NCBI GenBank assembly: GCA_031285525.1
Contig: JAITWB010000217.1
Location: 1 to 5,546 of the forward strand
Direction: 5' to 3'
Source: Spirochaetaceae bacterium
GTDB lineage: Bacteria > Spirochaetota > Spirochaetia > Treponematales > Treponemataceae
DNA: 5,546 nucleotides
The position numbers were made by a program, and so were the translations under genes. Under the pieces are notes generated by a model that did not search any database, was not told where the DNA came from, and saw nothing but the letters and a program-made list of their open reading frames with translations. The stretch's first letter is position 1; each line of letters starts with the position of its first letter. Positions 1 to 5,220 of the stretch are shown in pieces.

Positions 1-66
1 CAGCGCTTCCCATGGCGCTATGTCTATTTCTCTTAGCAGGGTTAGTTTTTCCGGTGTCATTAGCAT
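1..66 (-). CDS. 5' end of an unidentified leftward gene (partial)
   Basis: Only the first 22 codons are inside the window, reading MLMTPEKLTLLREIDIAPWE and then Ala-Leu, open to the window edge. The start at 66 is chosen because a strong Shine-Dalgarno (GGAAGGAG, 80 down to 73) lies 6 bases upstream. A second in-frame ATG at 60 would be 12 bases away and is less likely. A good leftward promoter lies further upstream. The gene is divergent from the HTH regulator gene at 255, and such neighbours are often controlled by that regulator, but this is inference from layout. The short N-terminus has no signal peptide and looks cytosolic. I do not recognise the family, and 22 residues are too few to assign one. 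Confidence 0.6.
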   Translation of the reverse strand, partial: MLMTPEKLTLLREIDIAPWEAL

Positions 67-105
67 GGCGTACTCCTTCCTGTGGGTTATTATCACATTC
101 AACTT

Positions 106-134
106 ATAATACTATATACTATTGTTTTTGTAAA
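106..134 (-). promoter_or_regulatory. Leftward sigma-70-type promoter of the partial gene
   Basis: On the minus strand a -35 box TTTACA (134 to 129) is followed by a 17-base spacer and a -10 box TATTAT (111 to 106). Transcription would start near 100, giving a leader of about 34 bases before the ATG at 66. The direct repeat ATACTAT-ATACTAT (109-122) overlaps the -10 box and spacer. AT-rich DNA yields chance matches, but the spacing and the Shine-Dalgarno downstream support it. Confidence 0.5.
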
Positions 135-137
135 TAG

Positions 138-191
138 GTAATGATAATTACTTGAATAATTTATTCACTTTGTTTATTTTGGAATATATTC
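138..191. promoter_or_regulatory. Cluster of three perfect palindromes, candidate operator
   Basis: Three perfect inverted repeats lie in the divergent intergenic region. They are GTAAT-N4-ATTAC (138-151), TGAATAA-T-TTATTCA (153-167, 15 bp) and GAATATATTC (182-191). The last two share a GAATA...TATTC core. The third sits just upstream of the -35 box of the rightward promoter, and the first lies just upstream of the leftward one. XRE-type regulators usually bind such short dyads and often control their own gene and the divergent one. The region is very AT-rich, so some palindromes are expected by chance. The binding role is inferred. Confidence 0.4.
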
Positions 192-197
192 TTTTGA

Positions 198-226
198 TTG
201 ATTTCACAATAAGGCTATGGTATACT
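198..226 (+). promoter_or_regulatory. Rightward sigma-70 promoter with extended -10, driving the HTH regulator
   Basis: A -35 box TTGATT (198-203) is separated by exactly 17 bases from a -10 box TATACT (221-226). A TG one base upstream of the -10 (TGG-TATACT, 218-226) makes an extended -10. The start of transcription would be near 233. The leader would be only about 20 bases, holding the Shine-Dalgarno AGGAGG (240-245). Confidence 0.65.
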
Positions 227-254
227 ACTTATTCTGTAGAGGAGGGTGTTTTTC

Positions 255-1349
255 ATGTCAGATGGCGAAGGATTAACTGATAAGACTGTCAAAAATTACT
301 ATAAATCTGTTTCCGAAGCGATTAATAGGGCAATGAGGCAGCGGGGTGTGACTCAGGATAATCTGGTGCGTGATTGTGAAAACATGGAAGTTGCCATCGC
401 ACAGAGTACTATTTCGAAAATTGTGAATTATACAGGGAAAGGACACCTGTCTCTTATACATATAGCAGCGATATGTCAAATTCTTAAGATCGATATGAAT
501 GAAGTACTGCCTCTTAGAGGCAAGGATTATTCTGCTGTCTCAAAAGAGTATAAATACGATGATGCTGTTCTGAATGAAACGCTCATTGAAGATCCGAATC
601 ACTCCGCCTTTCTAGGGTATTGGGGGAGAACCTTTGATATTTTTTTCTTTCCGACGATTTCTTCAGAGAGCGGTATTCTAAAAGGAACTCTTTCTCTTAC
701 AAACGAGAATGATGCATATTGCGGTGCCGCAGTAAACCTTAAAATGCCTAAGGATGGGATGGAGAAAAAGTATGCCGGGAGAATGTTGGTGTCGCTGCAG
801 CAGCAGGCTTGTTATATCAATCTCGTTAGCAAGCGGTTGGGAGAGATGTGCTCGTTGTATTTTTTTCATAGGTTCTTTTCTGAAACATCTCTCAAGGTGA
901 GGATGGCTGTTGCTGTGACGATATGCGCCGGTGATGACCGCCGTCCTACGATGCACAGGGTCGTTATTTGTGAACAGGGTATTATCAATACCGATGATGA
1001 AGAGCAGATGCATTTTATAGGATCCCAGTTGCTGTTGAATGATTCACAGATATGGGTTAAAGAACAAGACTTGCAGAATATAGGCAAAGACCCGCGTTTT
1101 ACAAAGATTGTAGATGAGATGGTAAAAAGAAAACTGGCTCGTCCTGATGAAGAAGGCGCTAAATATATTTGTTTTGAAGAAAGTGACATCCTTAAACTGC
1201 CGAATTGTGAATTTCATGATATTGCTGAAGTGATAGGTTTAATGAGAAGAAAGGGTGATTATAAGCGGTATAATAAAATAGGCTCCAAAGCTGATGCCAT
1301 GTTGTACAAATATCTGTTTGAAAAAGATACAACAAAAACCTATTCCTGA
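255..1349 (+). CDS. XRE-type helix-turn-helix regulator with uncharacterised C-terminal domain
   Basis: A predicted cytosolic DNA-binding regulator of 364 residues. A GTG at 246 is in frame, but it directly abuts the AGGAGG ribosome site (240-245). The ATG at 255, 9 bases away, is therefore the real start. Residues about 19-85 have the XRE pattern: a first helix (INRAMRQRG), the turn helix VTQDNLVRDC, the recognition-type helix IAQSTISKIVN, then a closing helix with LIHIAAICQILKIDMNEVL. Residues about 118-364 form a larger domain with no known catalytic motif. Conserved-looking stretches include LKGTLSL (142-148), the segment around KKYAGRMLVS (171-180), LGEMC (195-199), RMAVAVTICAG (216-226), PTMHRVVI (231-238) and YKRYNKIGSKAD (336-347). 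I recall a similar architecture in HTH proteins of Clostridia, which I could not check. The domain may sense a ligand or mediate oligomerisation. Hand counts on a few lines give about 40% G+C here, against about 53-60% in lines of miaB, which hints at acquisition. Confidence 0.85.
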   Translation: MSDGEGLTDKTVKNYYKSVSEAINRAMRQRGVTQDNLVRDCENMEVAIAQSTISKIVNYTGKGHLSLIHIAAICQILKIDMNEVLPLRGKDYSAVSKEYKYDDAVLNETLIEDPNHSAFLGYWGRTFDIFFFPTISSESGILKGTLSLTNENDAYCGAAVNLKMPKDGMEKKYAGRMLVSLQQQACYINLVSKRLGEMCSLYFFHRFFSETSLKVRMAVAVTICAGDDRRPTMHRVVICEQGIINTDDEEQMHFIGSQLLLNDSQIWVKEQDLQNIGKDPRFTKIVDEMVKRKLARPDEEGAKYICFEESDILKLPNCEFHDIAEVIGLMRRKGDYKRYNKIGSKADAMLYKYLFEKDTTKTYS

Positions 1350-1368
1350 AAAGATAGAAAGTAGAAAT

Positions 1369-1389
1369 GAGAAAAGGTTGGATTTTCTC
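1369..1389. terminator. Perfect 7-bp hairpin between convergent genes, possible bidirectional terminator
   Basis: GAGAAAA (1369-1375) and TTTTCTC (1383-1389) are exact reverse complements around a 7-base loop. The hairpin sits 19 bases past the stop of the regulator gene and about 80 bases past the end of miaB. The stem is AT-rich and no clean T-run follows on either strand, although the minus-strand continuation is T-rich. Position favours a terminator; the weak stem argues against a strong one. Confidence 0.35.
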
Positions 1390-1434
1390 CTGGTCTTCTC
1401 TATATCCCGACATCCCGGAAGTCCTTCCTTCCTT

Positions 1435-1471
1435 TTCTCACTTCTCACTTCTCATTTTTTCCCCTTCTCAT
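1435..1471. repeat. Short heptamer tandem repeat (TTCTCAY) at the 3' end of miaB
   Basis: Three heptamers are in perfect tandem (1435-1441, 1442-1448, 1449-1455), reading TTCTCAC, TTCTCAC and TTCTCAT. A fourth copy (1465-1471) follows after 9 pyrimidine bases. On the minus strand the unit is RTGAGAA, and the stop codon of miaB (TGA, 1470 to 1468) lies inside the fourth copy. The whole stretch from about 1421 to 1483 is pyrimidine-rich on the plus strand. The array may arise by slippage; no function is evident. Confidence 0.7.
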
Positions 1472-2832
1472 TCCTCTTTTCCCATAAACGTGTTCCCGTT
1501 AAGCCCCGTTAGTTCCAGCTCCACGAAGGAACCTATCAGTTCTTCATTGCCGGGAAAGACGACTCGCTCATCCCGTTCAGTTCGGGCAAGCAGTTCTCCG
1601 GGGTTGTTGCGGGACACAGATTCCGCCAAAACCCTGACTCGGGTGCCGACACGGCTCTCCAGTATTTCCCGGGTAATGCCGTGCTGCACCTCTATGATCC
1701 GGGCAAGCCGTTCCTTTTTAACCTCTTTAGAAATCGGGTTGGGAAGGGAGCAGGCGGCAGTTCCCTCACGGGGATTATAATAATACATAAACGCCGAATC
1801 GAAACGTACTTCCTGCAAGAGCTTTACCGTATCCTCTGCATTCTCTTCGGTTTCTCCGGGAAAGCCTGTCAGAATATCCGTGGTTAGTGACACATCGGGG
1901 AGTATTTCGCGAATCCTGGCGACAAGAGCGAGGTAGTCCTCTCGGGTATACTTTCGGTTCATAGCCTTGAGTACCGCATTGGAGCCGCTTTGTACAGGTA
2001 AGTGGATGTGACGGCAGAATATCCGTTCCCGAGCCATTACTTTGAGGAGTTCTGTCGAGAGATCCTTCGGGTGGCTTGAAACGAAGCGTATCCAGCCGAT
2101 ACTGTTGTGTTCTATCTTTGCAAGCCTTTGGGCGGCACGTTCAAGTAATCCGGGAAAATCAATGACTTCGCCGCTATCCTCTTGCCAGCGGTAGGAGTTG
2201 ACGTTCTGTCCCAGCAGGGTTACTTCCCGTACGCCATTGGCTGCGAGGAATTCAAGTTCTTTCAGAATTTCATCGGGGGAGCGGGAAATTTCCCTTCCCC
2301 GCACATAGGGCACGATACAGTAGGAGCAGAAGTTGTTGCAGCCGTGCATTATCGGTACAAAGGCCTGAGGGGAACCCCGTTCCCAGGACAGATGAGCAAA
2401 ATGGTATTTGCTCGCAGCAACTTGGTACGCATCATCGGAAGGAGATGAGCTTAACAGTTCCGGGTTTTCAAGTGAAGCCTGAATCGCCTCCAGCCCTGCG
2501 GCAATATCACCTATCCGGTGTTTCTCGAAGGTTCCAACGATATGGTCTATATAGGGAAAACGCTTCTTGAGTTCTGTTCCTGCCCGTTCCGCCATACAGC
2601 CCATGAGAATAAGCGTAAAGGGCTGCTTTTTCTTGAGCGCATAGAGCAAACCGAGACGGCCATGTACACGGGTCTCTGCGGTAATGCGGACGGAACAGGT
2701 ATTGATGATAATGAGATCAGCATATTCGGGAGCAGAGGCGGCTGTCCACCCCCGCTCTGTCAGTATGAGTGCCGCTGCCGCAGATTCAGCCATGTTCATC
2801 TGGCAGCCATAAGTTTCAAAAAAATAGGTCAT
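1468..2832 (-). CDS. miaB: MiaB, tRNA-2-methylthio-N6-dimethylallyladenosine synthase
   Basis: A radical SAM methylthiotransferase of 454 residues, a normal family length. It adds the 2-methylthio group to i6A37 next to the anticodon of tRNAs reading UNN codons. The N-terminal domain has the three cysteines of the auxiliary 4Fe-4S cluster: Cys10 (TYGCQMN), Cys46 (INTCSVR) and Cys79 (LMGCMAE). The radical SAM CxxxCxxC is Cys165, Cys169 and Cys172 in HGCNNFCSYCIVPYVRGRE, the MiaB form of this motif. LLGQNVNSY (206-214), HLPVQSGSN (277-285) and TDILTGFPGE (318-327) follow, and a TRAM tRNA-binding domain fills about 390-450. It is the last gene of the operon. Its ATG overlaps the stop of the membrane-protein gene (ATGA, 2832-2829) and no strong Shine-Dalgarno precedes it, so translational coupling is likely. 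RimO and MtaB are related alternatives, but the motifs fit MiaB. A miaA partner is not in the window. Confidence 0.96.
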   Translation of the reverse strand: MTYFFETYGCQMNMAESAAAALILTERGWTAASAPEYADLIIINTCSVRITAETRVHGRLGLLYALKKKQPFTLILMGCMAERAGTELKKRFPYIDHIVGTFEKHRIGDIAAGLEAIQASLENPELLSSSPSDDAYQVAASKYHFAHLSWERGSPQAFVPIMHGCNNFCSYCIVPYVRGREISRSPDEILKELEFLAANGVREVTLLGQNVNSYRWQEDSGEVIDFPGLLERAAQRLAKIEHNSIGWIRFVSSHPKDLSTELLKVMARERIFCRHIHLPVQSGSNAVLKAMNRKYTREDYLALVARIREILPDVSLTTDILTGFPGETEENAEDTVKLLQEVRFDSAFMYYYNPREGTAACSLPNPISKEVKKERLARIIEVQHGITREILESRVGTRVRVLAESVSRNNPGELLARTERDERVVFPGNEELIGSFVELELTGLNGNTFMGKEE

Positions 2833-3242
2833 GTACGGGATTTCAGCCCTTTAAAGAATTTAACAGCATTGAAGATTCCCCAGCCGAACAGGCCGAGTTT
2901 TCCGATCCCCAGCAGGAAGCGGGCGATTTTACCCACGAAGCCGACTACGGCAATATCTCCCAAAGCGGCAACCGCTACGAGACCGCCGATAACGAGCAGT
3001 ACCTGTCCGGGACGCTTGTCGGATGTCTCCAGACTTGTCTGCCCAAGATATTCCTGCTTCAACGCACTGCGGTACATAACGAAGCCCGCAACAGCGGTTA
3101 TCCCACCGATGATGAGTCCGGGTATAAATCCCGACCCGATAGCGGTGAGCACCGTAAGCGCAACTCCGCCGCCGACACCGAAAGCGGCCATCACGCCGTT
3201 CTTCGCAACCACCTCTCTGGGTACGATTACTTTTTCATCCAT
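2829..3242 (-). CDS. Small multi-helix inner-membrane protein of unknown function
   Basis: A 137-residue, glycine- and valine-rich hydrophobic protein. The start at 3242 has a strong Shine-Dalgarno (AAGGAGG, 3257 to 3251) 8 bases upstream. Predicted membrane segments lie near residues 17-36, 38-57, 79-103 and 106-127. A short polar loop (about 58-78, YRSALKQEYLGQTSLETSDK) joins the second and third, and the tail is basic (KFFKGLKSRT). There is no cleavable signal peptide, cysteine or catalytic motif. The charges suggest that both ends and the central loop are cytoplasmic, which is inference. It lies between folE2 (93-base gap) and miaB (4-base overlap), so it is co-transcribed and probably coupled to miaB. 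I do not recognise the family. A transport or membrane-anchoring role for the operon is only a guess. Confidence 0.85.
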   Translation of the reverse strand: MDEKVIVPREVVAKNGVMAAFGVGGGVALTVLTAIGSGFIPGLIIGGITAVAGFVMYRSALKQEYLGQTSLETSDKRPGQVLLVIGGLVAVAALGDIAVVGFVGKIARFLLGIGKLGLFGWGIFNAVKFFKGLKSRT

Positions 3243-3319
3243 ACCATAAACCTCCTTACGGATACACTCCTTGCACCCGTATAGTTATATAGTCCCGCTG
3301 CGGAACCGGACCTGATAGG

Positions 3320-3338
3320 TAAGCCATCTTCAGGCTTA
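3320..3338. other. Hairpin at the folE2 stop codon
   Basis: TAAGCC (3320-3325) and GGCTTA (3333-3338) are exact complements around a 7-base loop. The TAA stop of folE2 (3338 to 3336) is the first part of the stem on the coding strand. On the minus strand no T-run follows, so it is unlikely to stop operon transcription and may instead stabilise the folE2 mRNA end. On the plus strand CCTTTTT (3340-3346) follows almost directly, so it would work as an intrinsic terminator for antisense RNA only. Confidence 0.4.
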
Positions 3339-4211
3339 TCCTTTTTGGCTCCGGTATTCCGCACAGGCAAACGCACTGTGGTTATGTATGCTCTCGAAGT
3401 TTTCCGCCTCAATGCTGAACCACGGAAAATCTTCCTTTCTTGATACACCAAATTCTATAATACCAAGATACACTTCTCTGACCAGATCTTCAACAAATCT
3501 CGGGTTATCGTAGGCATATTCGGTCACATATTTTTCGTCTTCCCGCTTTAAAAGAGAGTATAGCGCAGAGGAAGCCGATTTTTCCACGATTTCGATGATA
3601 TCTTCTATCCAGAAGAAGGATGCGCTCTGATGGTGCGCCTTGCATTGAATTTTGACTGTCACGATTCCCCGCTGGTTGTGGGCTCCCCGGTTGCTGATGG
3701 CACGGGAACAGGGACAGACCGTGGTCACCGGAACCGCTACGGAGACGAAAAACTCACGAGCAACACGGGTTTCACCAGTGTTGCTCATATCTCCTGCGGA
3801 AACCGAGCCTTCATAGGTGCAGTCATAGACCATCATCCCCTTCTGTCCCGAAACAGGGGCGGCCTTTTCCAAAAAAAGCGGAAACGACATCTCTCCGAAG
3901 GCTCTCGCCGCATCGAGGTTTTCCCGTATCTCCTCAAGCATGGCAAGGAAGTGCTTCATCGACAGATTCTTGTGGTGCTTATGGAATATCTCGATAAACC
4001 GGCTCATATGGGTACCCTTAAACTGATCCGGCAGATTCACAAACAGGCTCACCTCTGCGGTGGTGTTCTGAACCTTATCAGCCTTATCGAGTACCTGTAC
4101 CGGATACCGGAGACCCTTTACCCCTACCTTCTGCAGGGGTATCTCCCGGGTATCGGTCTGATTCTGCACATCTACGAGAGACTTATTGGAAAAATCCTTA
4201 CTGCTGTTCAA
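3336..4211 (-). CDS. folE2: GTP cyclohydrolase FolE2 (type IB)
   Basis: Converts GTP to 7,8-dihydroneopterin triphosphate and formate in the cytosol, the first step of folate and, in some bacteria, queuosine synthesis. The 291-residue protein has the family hallmarks: [10 protein letters not shown] (29-38), [13 protein letters not shown] (60-72), the metal-site region [20 protein letters not shown] (163-182) with Cys166 and His178, [20 protein letters not shown] (225-244) and [10 protein letters not shown] (273-282). Type IB enzymes are unrelated in sequence to FolE and tolerate metals other than zinc. The start is chosen as TTG at 4211, because GGAGAGG (4222 to 4216) lies 4 bases upstream. 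A TTG at 4232 would add seven residues that the family does not need. The start lies 14 bases inside the end of folD, so the two are co-translated. In B. subtilis such genes are zinc-regulated; I see no Zur site here. Confidence 0.96.
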   Translation of the reverse strand: MNSSKDFSNKSLVDVQNQTDTREIPLQKVGVKGLRYPVQVLDKADKVQNTTAEVSLFVNLPDQFKGTHMSRFIEIFHKHHKNLSMKHFLAMLEEIRENLDAARAFGEMSFPLFLEKAAPVSGQKGMMVYDCTYEGSVSAGDMSNTGETRVAREFFVSVAVPVTTVCPCSRAISNRGAHNQRGIVTVKIQCKAHHQSASFFWIEDIIEIVEKSASSALYSLLKREDEKYVTEYAYDNPRFVEDLVREVYLGIIEFGVSRKEDFPWFSIEAENFESIHNHSAFACAEYRSQKG

Positions 4212-5082
4212 TCTGCCTCTCCGCAGCCTCAAGGGTGTTCTGCATCAGCATGGCTCTGGTCATGGGACCGACTCCTCCGGGAACAGGTGTTATATAGGAA
4301 GCGACTTTGCTCACTTCTTCAAAATCCACATCCCCCTTAAGCCGGAATCCCTTTTTTGCTGTTGCGTCCTCCACACGATTGACCCCCACATCGATTACAA
4401 CGGCGCCGGGTTTTACCATGTCCGCAGTAATGCAGCCGGGTTTTCCTACGGCGGCGATGAGAATATCTGCCTGGCGGGTAAAAGAACTCAAGTCCTTTGT
4501 TCCCGTATGGCAGAGGGTCACTGTGGCGTTCACTTCTTTTCGGGCAAGTAGAATAGAAAGGGGCTTTCCTACGATATTGGATCTGCCCACTACCACGGCA
4601 TTGGCGCCGCTGGTGGTTATTCCCGCTTCTTTGAGCATTACCACTACTCCATGGGGCGTGCAGGGCAGCGGTGCAGGACGTCCGATAACCAGGTTTCCTA
4701 CGTTCACCGGATGAAAGCCGTCCACGTCTTTGCGGGGATCGATAGCCATAATAATCTTGTTTTCATCGATAGCTTTAGGCAAGGGGAGCTGAACAAGAAT
4801 GCCGTGAACCGACGTATCGGCGTTTAAGTCTGCAATAAGTGAAAGCAATTCCCCTTCGGAAACCGAAGCAGGCAGCCGGATACTGCGGTCGGTCATGCCT
4901 ACTTCCGCCAGATCCTTTTCCTTCCCTGTGACATAGGAAACGCTGGCAGGATCCTCTCCCACCAGAATAACTGCCAGGCAAGGGGCAATACCTTTTTCCC
5001 GCTTCATTTCTGCAACTGCAGCAGCTACTTTTTCCTTCACCGAACGGGCAACGGCGATTCCATCTATTATTACGGCTCCCAT
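4198..5082 (-). CDS. folD: FolD, methylenetetrahydrofolate dehydrogenase / methenyltetrahydrofolate cyclohydrolase
   Basis: A bifunctional cytosolic enzyme of 294 residues, the usual length. It oxidises 5,10-methylene-THF with NAD(P)+ to 5,10-methenyl-THF and hydrolyses this to 10-formyl-THF, supplying purines and formyl-methionine. Motifs in order are [11 protein letters not shown] (41-51) with Tyr50 and the catalytic Lys54, VQLPLP (97-102) with Gln98, [12 protein letters not shown] (118-129) with Asp121, the nucleotide-binding [11 protein letters not shown] (164-174), and [11 protein letters not shown] (265-275). The ATG at 5082 is chosen because GAGGAG lies 5 bases upstream. An in-frame GTG at 5100 would place that ribosome site inside the gene. 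It is the first gene of the leftward operon and diverges from the outer-membrane protein gene. Confidence 0.97.
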   Translation of the reverse strand: MGAVIIDGIAVARSVKEKVAAAVAEMKREKGIAPCLAVILVGEDPASVSYVTGKEKDLAEVGMTDRSIRLPASVSEGELLSLIADLNADTSVHGILVQLPLPKAIDENKIIMAIDPRKDVDGFHPVNVGNLVIGRPAPLPCTPHGVVVMLKEAGITTSGANAVVVGRSNIVGKPLSILLARKEVNATVTLCHTGTKDLSSFTRQADILIAAVGKPGCITADMVKPGAVVIDVGVNRVEDATAKKGFRLKGDVDFEEVSKVASYITPVPGGVGPMTRAMLMQNTLEAAERQIEQQ

Positions 5083-5128
5083 AAAATCTCCTCGTATCAC
5101 GTGTAACTAATTTAAAATAGATATGTTT

Positions 5129-5157
5129 GTTGTATCATAAGGAGCTTTAATAGACAA
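5129..5157 (-). promoter_or_regulatory. Candidate leftward promoter of the folD operon
   Basis: On the minus strand TTGTCT (5157 to 5152) and TACAAC (5134 to 5129) are 17 bases apart, each matching 4 of 6 consensus bases. Transcription would start near 5122 with a 40-base leader. The boxes are weak, but this is the best-spaced pair seen. The -35 lies in the left arm of the 5152-5192 inverted repeat. Confidence 0.35.
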
Positions 5158-5179
5158 TAGACCTATATTATTGTATAGT
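5151..5179 (+). promoter_or_regulatory. Rightward promoter of the outer-membrane protein gene
   Basis: TAGACA (5151-5156, 5 of 6 to TTGACA) and TATAGT (5174-5179, 5 of 6 to TATAAT) are separated by exactly 17 bases. Transcription would start near 5186, about 35 bases before the ATG at 5221. The -35 overlaps the candidate -35 of the leftward folD promoter, so the two may compete for polymerase. Confidence 0.55.
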
Positions 5180-5192
5180 ACTGCTATTGTCT
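5152..5192. promoter_or_regulatory. Inverted repeat spanning the divergent promoters, candidate operator
   Basis: AGACAATAG (5152-5160) and CTATTGTCT (5184-5192) are exact reverse complements, 23 bases apart. Inside lies a second pair, CTATA (5163-5167) and TATAG (5174-5178). The left arm covers the -35 boxes of both candidate promoters, and the right arm covers the predicted start of the rightward transcript. A dimeric repressor bound here would block both. The binding protein is unknown. Confidence 0.45.
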
Positions 5193-5220
5193 GTTCCAGA
5201 ATACGATCACTTGAGGAATT

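Noticed and set aside
246..254. GTG at 246 as the start of the HTH regulator
   Set aside because: It directly abuts the AGGAGG ribosome site (240-245), leaving no spacer. The ATG at 255 has the right 9-base spacing.
1435..1471. CRISPR-like array
   Set aside because: The units are only 7 bases and mostly adjacent, without spacers of even length.
1294..1780. Overlapping plus-strand frames across the convergent gap and the end of miaB
   Set aside because: Their products are low-complexity Ser/Phe-rich from the pyrimidine tract, and then antisense to miaB. No ribosome site fits.
1468..2832. RimO or MtaB as the identity of the methylthiotransferase
   Set aside because: The N-terminal TYGCQMN, the HGCNNFCSYCIVPYVRGRE form of the radical SAM motif and the total length fit MiaB best.
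2518..3249. Plus-strand open frame of 243 codons
   Set aside because: It lies antisense to miaB and the membrane protein gene, both well supported, and its product is proline-, threonine- and serine-rich without family motifs, as expected of a shadow frame.
3257..3281. TACGG/CCGTA inverted repeat upstream of the membrane protein gene as a riboswitch or attenuator
   Set aside because: Only 5 base pairs with a 15-base loop, no alternative stem or T-run, and no known riboswitch core seen.
4212..4232. TTG at 4232 as the folE2 start
   Set aside because: The seven extra residues (MRLRRGR) are encoded by the folD end and contain the better ribosome site GGAGAGG, which suits the TTG at 4211.
3630..4340. 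Plus-strand open frame of 236 codons
   Set aside because: It is antisense to folE2 and the end of folD, whose motifs are complete, so this is a shadow frame.
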